Below, piece by piece: positions 21,496-27,356 of a DNA stretch of 27,356 nt. Source of the stretch: a virus. The position numbers and the translations under genes are program-made. A model generated the notes under the pieces. It did no database searches. It saw only the letters and a list, made by a program, of their open reading frames with translations, and had not been told where the DNA came from. The stretch lies in IMG/VR virus record IMGVR_UViG_3300045945_000349, positions 1 to 27,356 of that record. One strand, given 5' to 3'. Each line of letters opens with the position of its first letter. Position 1 is the stretch's first letter.

Positions 21496-21708
21496 ATGGC
21501 GTGCCAGTTCCAGCGGGTCCTAAGCCTGGCGAGCGGCGTTCTCACTCTCTGCTCGGACTGCGGGCTGACGCGGGACGAGGTGCTCGCGAAGCCGGACGTG
21601 CCGGAGGCCTGCCGCGAGGCGGCGGGCGGCGGCGCGCGGACGCAGGAAGGCGGCTGGGATCGGCGCGAGCGCGGCGGCGCGACGCGCGGCGGAGGGCTGG
21701 CGGGGTGA
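21496..21708 (+). CDS. Small protein with Cys pair, after the capsid gene
   Basis: A 70-residue frame with a strong GAGGGGGTGAGAG site before the ATG. It reads ACQFQRVLSLASGVLTLCSDCGLTRDEVLAKP..., with C and CSDC possibly forming a metal or disulfide site, followed by a low-complexity Gly/Arg tail. The stop overlaps the next GTG. The ribosome site supports translation; no family is recognised. Confidence 0.5.
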   Translation: MACQFQRVLSLASGVLTLCSDCGLTRDEVLAKPDVPEACREAAGGGARTQEGGWDRRERGGATRGGGLAG

Positions 21709-22613
21709 GCGAGCGCCTGTCCGTCGCGATCGTCGGCAACCTCTCGGCGCTGGTCGGGCTGCAAGACTTCGCGCTGGCAACGTTCGCCGAGGCGACGCGG
21801 GTCACGCGCGCGGATCTGAACCTGCAGGATCTGGACCCGGGCGGCTCGTGCACGGTCCGGTTCGGCAACGCGACGGGAGGCGGTGGGGACGGCTTCTCCG
21901 TCACCTTCACCGCGCCTGCGCTGCTGGCGAGCGGCACGGGCGACTTCGTCGTTCCGGCGGGCGGGAAGCTCTACGCCCGCGTCATCTCGGCAAGCGGCGA
22001 TCCGGGGAACCTCTCGGGCAACGTCGAGGTCTCCCCTGCACTCGTGGCCTCGGGCGCCTCGGCGCTCGTGACCGTCACGGCGGTGAAGGAGTTCGAGCGA
22101 ATCACCAGCTCGGAGCATGACGCGCGGCTCTCGCTGCTGTGCGATGCGGTGACGCGGCTTTTCGAGCGCTACTGCCGGCGGCCGCTCCTGGCCGTGTCGA
22201 TCGTCGGCGAGCGCCAGCTCGGCGCCGACTCCGAGGACCTCGTCCTCTCGCAAGAGATCAGCGACGTGGACGCAGTGCGGGAGAACGGCGCCACGCTTTC
22301 CGCTTCCGAGTACGCCTTCGAGGTGTCGGCCTTCGGGACGCAGCGCGTGCTGCGCCGCGTCGATCGCTGGTGGACGCGCGGCGTCGCCTACGAGGTGGAC
22401 TACCAGACCGGCTTCGCGACGCCGCCGAAGGATCTCACCATGCTGGCGCTTAGCGAGGTGATCGCGGCGTGGCACCAGTTCAAGGTGTCGGGGCAGGCGC
22501 GCCTCGGCATGACGCAGCAGGTGCTCGACGCGGGCGGGACCGCGTCGTTCCTCGAGTGGGAGCTGACCAAGGTGACGCGCCTCGGCCTGGCTCCCTACCG
22601 GAGGCTCTTCTAG
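21705..22613 (+). CDS. Head-tail connector with an N-terminal beta-rich extension
   Basis: A 302-residue protein from the GTG in a GTGA overlap. Residues about 130-302 fit a gp6-like head-tail adaptor: TSSEHDARLSLLCDAVTRLFERYCRRPLL, SIVGERQLGADSEDLVLSQEISDVDAVRENGATLSASEY, VAYEVDYQTGFATPPKDLTMLALSEVIAAWHQF and a C-terminal LAPYRRLF. Residues about 1-125 are beta-rich and Gly/Thr/Ser-rich (FALATFAEATRVTRADLNLQDL, SCTVRFGNATGGGGDGFS, FVVPAGGKLYARVIS), unlike a normal connector and more like a capsid decoration or head-fibre domain. The reading frame is open throughout, with no obvious second start. The fusion is what makes it unusual. Confidence 0.75.
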   Translation: MSERLSVAIVGNLSALVGLQDFALATFAEATRVTRADLNLQDLDPGGSCTVRFGNATGGGGDGFSVTFTAPALLASGTGDFVVPAGGKLYARVISASGDPGNLSGNVEVSPALVASGASALVTVTAVKEFERITSSEHDARLSLLCDAVTRLFERYCRRPLLAVSIVGERQLGADSEDLVLSQEISDVDAVRENGATLSASEYAFEVSAFGTQRVLRRVDRWWTRGVAYEVDYQTGFATPPKDLTMLALSEVIAAWHQFKVSGQARLGMTQQVLDAGGTASFLEWELTKVTRLGLAPYRRLF

Positions 22614-23027
22614 ATGCCGCTCGCGGTGTCGGTGAAGCTGAAGGGGGATCGGCAGCTCGTGGCCGCGCTCGGGCGGCTCGACCCGCGCCGCAATCCCGAG
22701 CCGATTCGGCGCGCGCTTCTCCGCGGCGCCTTCCGGATCCAGCAGCAGGCTACGACGGTGCACATCATCGCGGGCGGGACCGGGCCGCCCGACCCGGTGC
22801 GCATCACGTCGCGCACGGGCACCGGGCGCCGCTCGATCGCGGTCGACCAGGCGGGCCTTCGCTCGCTGACGGTCGAGGTGGGGAGCGGCCTCCTCTACAT
22901 GGCCGTTCATGAAGGCGGCGGCCAGTTCCACCCGCCGCGGCCCTGGCTCGGGCCCGCGGTGGCGGACGTCGAGGCGGAGCTCCCGGAGATCTTCGCGACG
23001 GAATGGGAGCGGGGGGCGCTCTCGTGA
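22614..23027 (+). CDS. Tail completion protein (HK97 gp10-like)
   Basis: A 137-residue protein with ATG immediately after the previous TAG. It shows the gp10/virion-morphogenesis pattern: VSVKLKGDRQLVAALGRLDP...IRRALLRGAFRIQQQATTV, then a middle basic segment, LYMAVHEGGGQFHPPRPWLGPAV and a C-terminal helix. Y-x-x-x-x-E-GG...PPRPWL is typical of this group, which links the connector to the tail. Size and position agree. Confidence 0.75.
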   Translation: MPLAVSVKLKGDRQLVAALGRLDPRRNPEPIRRALLRGAFRIQQQATTVHIIAGGTGPPDPVRITSRTGTGRRSIAVDQAGLRSLTVEVGSGLLYMAVHEGGGQFHPPRPWLGPAVADVEAELPEIFATEWERGALS

Positions 23028-23425
23028 GCGAGTGGGGCCAGGTGATCGACGCGGTGCTCGCGAAGGTGGTTGCAGCCGACTCGGCGGTGACCACGCGGCG
23101 CGGGCTCGTCGGACTCTCGCTGATTCCCTCGGATCAGTACCCGCACGCGATGGGTTACGTGCTCCAGGCGACGAGCGAGCTGCTCTCGGGCGGCTACCTG
23201 CAGGAGACGCGCCGCCTCGAGGTTGTCGTGCTCTTCGTCTCAAATGGTGAGAGCCAGGAGGCGGTCTACCAGCGCTTCGACGCGGTGCGCGAGGCGCTCT
23301 ACGCCGACCGGACGCTCGGCGGCCTCGTGCGCCGGCTCTTCGTGTCGGATGGGCTGCCGCTAGAAGACGAGGCTTCGGCGGTGATGACGCTTCGCCTCGT
23401 CTGCACCTGCGAGAAGGTGGTGTAG
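23024..23425 (+). CDS. Probable tail terminator or neck protein
   Basis: A 133-residue protein starting with GTG at a GTGA overlap. It begins with a helix (QVIDAVLAKVVAAD), then a beta-rich body with YVLQATSELLSGGYLQETRRLEVVVLFVSNGESQEAVYQRFDAVREAL, ending in TLRLVCTCEKVV. An alpha-beta layout of this size at this position is usual for siphovirus neck or tail-terminator proteins. The exact assignment between this gene and the next is uncertain. Confidence 0.6.
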   Translation: MSEWGQVIDAVLAKVVAADSAVTTRRGLVGLSLIPSDQYPHAMGYVLQATSELLSGGYLQETRRLEVVVLFVSNGESQEAVYQRFDAVREALYADRTLGGLVRRLFVSDGLPLEDEASAVMTLRLVCTCEKVV

Positions 23426-23427
23426 CC

Positions 23428-23838
23428 GTGGCGACGCTGCTCGACCTCGACAACCAGGTGGCGGCCGCGGTCGCGCTCTGGGCTGGCGCTCCGACGCGAC
23501 TCGACTCCGACTACCTCGACGAGCACGAGGCGATCCCGGCTGGTGGCTCTCGCTTCCAACTCCGGGTCAACGCGGTGGGGAAGCTCAGCGATTCGAACGA
23601 GTTCTACCAGGTGGCCATCGTGGACCTCGTGTCGCTGCACCGGCTGGCGGATCCGGTCGACGAGCGCGCGTACACGCGCGGGGCGATGCAGACGAACCTC
23701 GCGCTCGCAACCTCGCTTTCGTGGTGGCGCGCGCTGGCTGCCGTCTACGCCGTCGAGGAGCCGCCCTCCGTCGAGACGGAGCGCGTGGGCAACGTGGTGT
23801 TCTTCAGCGTCGAGGCGCGCTTGCGCCTCGCGCCGTAG
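23428..23838 (+). CDS. Neck/tail protein, second small component
   Basis: A 136-residue protein with GTG start two bases after the previous stop. Pattern: an N-terminal helix, then FQLRVNAVGKLSDSNEFYQVAIVDLVSLHRLAD, AYTRGAMQTNLALATSLSWWRAL and VFFSVEARLRLAP. The fold seems related to small tail-terminator-type proteins, and together with the previous gene it fills the slots between the completion protein and tail tube. Which of the two is the terminator is not clear from sequence. Confidence 0.58.
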   Translation: MATLLDLDNQVAAAVALWAGAPTRLDSDYLDEHEAIPAGGSRFQLRVNAVGKLSDSNEFYQVAIVDLVSLHRLADPVDERAYTRGAMQTNLALATSLSWWRALAAVYAVEEPPSVETERVGNVVFFSVEARLRLAP

Positions 23839-23850
23839 GGGGGATTCGGC

Positions 23851-24870
23851 ATGCCGAAGTTCGACGGGTCGCATTGCATCGCGGTGGCAACGCAGACGGG
23901 CGAGGGCACCTACAACGCGACGCTCGACGGGCTGACCACTTCGATCACCGCGGCGCAGGGGCTGCTGCTCCCGCGTGAGAACATCGAAGTCACCTTCGCG
24001 CGCGACGAGGAGGAGCCGGCGGCGGTGGCGGGCTCGCTCACGCTCCCGATGGGCGCGTTCAAGCGGCGGATCGTCGAGAGCCTGAAGCTGGTGGTCGACT
24101 TCTGCGGCAACCGCGCGTCGCCGGGCGGCGCGCCGGCGGATGGCGACTTCGTCCCGATCGCCGGGCTGCTGGCGCTCCTCGAAGGCCTCGGGGTCACGGT
24201 TGCCGCGTGGGGGAGCGGCGTGGGCCAGCTCGGCGTCTACGCGGCGCCGAACCCGGTTTCCGTGCTGCTGCACTACAACGGTGTCCGATACGAGCTGCTC
24301 GATTGCCGGGTGTCGGGGGAGGTGGAATTTGCCGCGGGCAGCCCGGCCAAGGCGACGTTCGAGATCGCGGTCGGTTCGATCAAGGACGTGGCCGAGGCGG
24401 CGCTGCCCTCGACGCTGACCTACGGCGTGCAGGCCACCGTCTCCCCTCCGATCGTCGAAGGCGTGGCGCACGCCTGGGGTGCGACGCGCGGCTTCGAGAA
24501 GCTGACTCTCGGCTTCGAGCAGGAGATCGAGGACATCGCCGATTCGAACGCCGTGACGGGCTTCGTGAAGGACAAGACCTCGCGGGTCACGAAGATCTCG
24601 ATCGAGGGGCTTTACACCGACGACTCGGACGAGGACTTCGCGGACACGCAGCTCGCGGTCACCTCTTCGGGCTCGCTCTCGCAGCTCTCCTTCCAGGTGG
24701 GAACCAACGGCGTCACCGGCCAGCCGGTGAAGGCGGTGCAGATCGTGGTTCCGCAGCCGGTCCTGCTCTCCGTCGAGAAGACGAAGCTCGGCAGCAAGGC
24801 GGCGGAGAACGTCGAGCTGGAAGCGCGGCACGACACGGCCAACGCGGAGCTGCAGATCATCTTCCGCTAG
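23851..24870 (+). CDS. Major tail tube protein
   Basis: A 339-residue protein with ATG start and GGGGGAT-type site upstream. It is beta-rich with Gly/Thr-rich turns: FDGSHCIAVATQTGEGTYN, RENIEVTFARDEEEP, AAGSPAKATFEIAVGS, and a long C-terminal half with repeated strand-turn patterns (RVTKISIEGLYTDDSDEDFA, AENVELEARHDTANAELQIIF). It is longer than the simplest tube proteins, so an added surface domain is possible. Position directly before the tape measure supports the call. Confidence 0.78.
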   Translation: MPKFDGSHCIAVATQTGEGTYNATLDGLTTSITAAQGLLLPRENIEVTFARDEEEPAAVAGSLTLPMGAFKRRIVESLKLVVDFCGNRASPGGAPADGDFVPIAGLLALLEGLGVTVAAWGSGVGQLGVYAAPNPVSVLLHYNGVRYELLDCRVSGEVEFAAGSPAKATFEIAVGSIKDVAEAALPSTLTYGVQATVSPPIVEGVAHAWGATRGFEKLTLGFEQEIEDIADSNAVTGFVKDKTSRVTKISIEGLYTDDSDEDFADTQLAVTSSGSLSQLSFQVGTNGVTGQPVKAVQIVVPQPVLLSVEKTKLGSKAAENVELEARHDTANAELQIIFR

Positions 24871-24886
24871 AGGGGGTGCGCCCGCC

Positions 24887-26467
24887 GTGGCGGGAAACAA
24901 GAAGTTCACCGTTTCGGCCGAGATCCGCGCGGAGGACCGGGCGTCTCCGGTAGTTGGTCGGATCACGCGTTCCTTTCAGTCGCTTGGGAGTGAGCTGAAG
25001 GAACGGTTTGTGATCACCGCTGGTGACGTCGTGAACGCGGCGGGCAGCATCGTGAGAGCGGTGGGGTCCATGTTCGCAGCCGCGGCAGAGGCGGAACGCG
25101 GGCAGACTCGCCTTACACAAGCGCTGGAGCGCCAGGGTGCCGCTACGCCGCGCGTGGTGAGTGCGTTGAACGAGCAGGCGCAGGCGATCGCCCGCGTGAC
25201 CGATCTTCAGGACGATCAGATCACGTCCGTTCAGACGTTACTTGCGCAGCTCGGGGTTCAGGCGTCGCAGATCCCGGAAGCAACGCAGGCGACGATTGAT
25301 TTGGCCGCGGCGCTTGGAATCGACCTGAACACGGCCGCGCAGCAGGTCGGCGCCACGGTCAACGGCGTCACCGGACGCCTTGCGCGTGTGGCTCCCGAGC
25401 TGGCGAATCTCTCCGACGAAGCGCTGCGAAGCGGAGAGGGCATCCGGCTTCTTGGGGAGCGCTTCAAGGGGGCTGGCGAGGCGGCATCGGAGGACTTCGG
25501 GAAGCAGCTCGCGGGCCTGAAGAATGATCTTGGCGAGCTCGGCGAGGCGTTCGCAACCGGCGCGACGGGCACGGGTGATTTCGAGGAAGCGGTTCGGAGC
25601 GCACGAGAGGAAGTGCAGCAGTTCGGGCCTACTGCAGAAATTTTGGGTCAGACGATGGGCAACGTCGTCTCGATTCTTGTTTCTGCTTTGGAGGGGTTGA
25701 TCTCGGTTTCCAAGAAAGCCGGCGATTTCTTTGCTTCGGCGCTCCTTCCTGAGGTTGCGAACGCGGTTACGGTGACGGAGCAGTTTCGCGATGCCGCCAA
25801 CGCATCGGTTGAGGCAATGCACGCTCAGGGCGAGGCTGCTGCGGAAGCTGCCGCTGCACATGGCGATTTGGCTGCGACTGCAGACGCTGCTGGGAATGCA
25901 ATCGCTGGTGCTTCTGACAGCACCAACAACTTGACGGCCAGCCAGCGCGAGGCGGCTGCATCTTCGACGGCTCTCGATACCGCGCTCAAGGCGGTTGGGA
26001 TCACCGTCGAGGATCGAGCAGCGAAAGAAGCGGCGCTGCTGGCCATCCTCGAGCAGGCCGAGCTTGCGAACGTGCGCCGGCAGATCAGCGATGAGCGCTA
26101 CGTGGCGATCGTCGCGGCGGTGAATGCGGAGCTGGAGAAGCTGCGGCTTACACAGGAGGGCGTCGTCGAGTCTACCGACGCTGCTACCGACGCTTTCTCC
26201 TTGCAGGCTGACAGCCTCTCGCGAGTGGCGACGGCTGCGGGATCGGCTGCGGTTGCCATCGGGCAGCTCGAAGAGCGTCAGCGGAGCCTCGATGGTCTGC
26301 GGGGCCAGGCGGTCGGAATCTCGCTTGCGGAGGTCGAGGCGCTGGAGAGGTTCCCTCTCGGGCGCCCGAGTGGCCTCGGCCTTGGCGGTCACTCTTCAGG
26401 CCTCGGCTTCGGCGGTCGCCGCGGCGTCACCGTCGATCCGAACGGCCGCCGGGTGCGGGCGGCGTAG
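24887..26467 (+). CDS. Tail tape measure protein
   Basis: A 526-residue protein with GTG start after AGGGGGTG. It is mostly alpha-helical with repeated Ala/Glu/Gln-rich helices (LEQAELANVRRQISDERYVA, TASQREAAASSTALDTALKAV), one hydrophobic stretch near the middle (MGNVVSILVSALEGLISV), and a Gly-rich C-terminus (GLGLGGHSSGLGFGG). Using the usual 0.15 nm per residue, the predicted tail is about 80 nm. Base usage is visibly less GC-rich than in neighbouring genes, especially at 25620-26000. It is short for a tape measure but within the known range. Confidence 0.82.
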   Translation: MAGNKKFTVSAEIRAEDRASPVVGRITRSFQSLGSELKERFVITAGDVVNAAGSIVRAVGSMFAAAAEAERGQTRLTQALERQGAATPRVVSALNEQAQAIARVTDLQDDQITSVQTLLAQLGVQASQIPEATQATIDLAAALGIDLNTAAQQVGATVNGVTGRLARVAPELANLSDEALRSGEGIRLLGERFKGAGEAASEDFGKQLAGLKNDLGELGEAFATGATGTGDFEEAVRSAREEVQQFGPTAEILGQTMGNVVSILVSALEGLISVSKKAGDFFASALLPEVANAVTVTEQFRDAANASVEAMHAQGEAAAEAAAAHGDLAATADAAGNAIAGASDSTNNLTASQREAAASSTALDTALKAVGITVEDRAAKEAALLAILEQAELANVRRQISDERYVAIVAAVNAELEKLRLTQEGVVESTDAATDAFSLQADSLSRVATAAGSAAVAIGQLEERQRSLDGLRGQAVGISLAEVEALERFPLGRPSGLGLGGHSSGLGFGGRRGVTVDPNGRRVRAA

Positions 26468-26470
26468 CCG

Positions 26471-27250
26471 ATGGCCTGGCAGCCGCACCGCTGGGCCTAC
26501 CTGCACGCCGCGGCCGACGCCGGCGCGGCCGCGCTGACCGTGTCCGTCGCGACGGCGACGGGCTTCGGGAAAGAGAACCTGATCGACTACCGGGCGCAGA
26601 GCCTCCTGCGCCTGAACGCCGCGCAAACGGCCTTCAACGTGATCCTCGACCGCGGCGCCGCGGGCCTCGAGGCGGTCGATCGGCTGGTGATCCCCTCCGG
26701 CCACAACCTCGGCGCCGCCACGCTCACCGTGCATCGGAGCACGACGGGCGCCTTCGGAGGCGAGGAGGTGCAGCTCGGGACCGTGGCTGCGCCGGGCGCC
26801 GGCGCCATCGACCTGGCGCTGACCTCGAGCACGCACCGCTACCTCCGGCTCAGCGTCAGCGGGCCCTCGGCGGTCTACGAGTTCGGCGAGCTCTTCTTCA
26901 CCCGCGTGCGGATCCCGACGCGCGGCTGGGATCCTGGCTACGACGACCGGCCCGTCCGGAACGCCGAGACGCGCCGCACGGCGCGCAGCTACGTGACCAC
27001 GCTCTACGGCGCGGCGCAGAGTGAGATCCGGGCGAAGGCGAGCCGCTACCGGGGCGCGGATCTCACGCTGCTCGACGAGCTGATCTCCTTCCTCGATCTC
27101 GGGCTCCCCCTGTGGTACTGGCGCCCCGACTCGGCCGCGAAGCCGATCTATGTCCTCGGCGAGCTCGAGGGCCGGGTGCAGGACTCGCCGGCGCCGGCGT
27201 TCGCGGGCGAAGCCTTCGGGCCCTCCTTCGTCTTCCGGGAGACGGTCTGA
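26471..27250 (+). CDS. Distal tail / minor tail protein
   Basis: A 259-residue protein with ATG three bases after the tape-measure stop. The N-terminal 150 residues are beta-rich with a carbohydrate-binding or discoidin-like feel: NVILDRGAAGLEAVDRLVIPSGHNLG, ATLTVHRSTTGAF, YLRLSVSG, ELFFTRV. The C-terminal part has TLYGAAQSEIRAKASRYRGADLTLLDELISFLD and PLWYWRPDSAAKPIYVLGE. Position after the tape measure suggests the distal tail or baseplate region. The family is not certain. Confidence 0.65.
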   Translation: MAWQPHRWAYLHAAADAGAAALTVSVATATGFGKENLIDYRAQSLLRLNAAQTAFNVILDRGAAGLEAVDRLVIPSGHNLGAATLTVHRSTTGAFGGEEVQLGTVAAPGAGAIDLALTSSTHRYLRLSVSGPSAVYEFGELFFTRVRIPTRGWDPGYDDRPVRNAETRRTARSYVTTLYGAAQSEIRAKASRYRGADLTLLDELISFLDLGLPLWYWRPDSAAKPIYVLGELEGRVQDSPAPAFAGEAFGPSFVFRETV

Positions 27251-27356
27251 TGCTGGCGCTGAGCGCTACGCAGGCCGCGCTCGCTGCGCGCCCCGCGACG
27301 ATCCCCGTCGTCTTCGCCGTGCTGCGCACCTGGACGAACAAGGCCGCCGGCACGGT
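27250..27356 (+). CDS. Partial gene at the right edge, probable tail protein
   Basis: The ATG shares its A with the previous TGA (TGATG). The visible 35 codons read LALSATQAALAARPATIPVVFAVLRTWTNK and then the window ends. Position suggests another tail or baseplate protein. Too little is present to name it. Confidence 0.45.
   Translation, partial: MLALSATQAALAARPATIPVVFAVLRTWTNKAAGT

Noticed and set aside
20355-23453. 1032-residue leftward frame
   Set aside because: It is antisense to the capsid, connector and neck genes and has the Arg/His/Pro-rich makeup of a shadow frame.
23299-24966. 555-residue leftward frame
   Set aside because: Antisense to the tail tube gene, with no motifs.

Overview
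The window is one continuous stretch of a GC-rich, temperate, siphovirus-type bacteriophage. It is either a prophage or a phage contig. Both ends are cut inside phage genes and no clear host gene is visible, so the host cannot be named. Very high GC, frequent GTG starts and GGAGG-type ribosome sites suggest a high-GC Gram-negative or similar host; that is inference.

Layout. (1) 1-957, rightward: tail end of a membrane-protein gene, a small and apparently damaged phage gene, and a lytic transglycosylase. (2) 954-9559, leftward: a long early operon, read from a promoter near 9572-9619. In order of transcription it holds a run of very small, often Cys-rich proteins, two conserved phage proteins (one possibly DNA-binding), a SNF2-type helicase, four small proteins, a large serine recombinase (integrase), and three further genes that include a zinc-finger/membrane protein. 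(3) 9560-10393: the lysogeny switch, with a leftward XRE repressor and a rightward Cro-like XRE protein. A palindrome of form TAAGG-N4-CCTTA occurs at both early promoters. (4) 10413-10838, leftward: a superinfection-immunity membrane protein lying antisense inside the rightward early region (a moron-like gene). (5) 11041-14284, rightward: regulator-like protein, conserved early protein, a strongly structured leader, a replication-initiator-like gene with iteron-like repeats inside it, then small genes including a DUF1064-type nuclease and a helix-turn-helix protein. (6) 14383-27356, rightward: the structural module in canonical siphovirus order: small and large terminase, portal fused to a MuF-like domain, prohead protease, HK97-type major capsid protein, head-tail connector, tail completion, tail terminator, tail tube, tape measure and a distal tail protein.

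Most neighbouring genes overlap by four bases (GTGA or ATGA), so the frames can be assigned with good confidence and translation is probably coupled across each operon. The main points for a second look are the shared operator palindrome, a predicted three-way-junction element before the replication gene, the repeats inside that gene, the antisense immunity gene with a hairpin around its ribosome site, tandem hairpins before the helicase, and several fusion proteins. I saw no tRNA, CRISPR array, insertion sequence or recognisable attP core.
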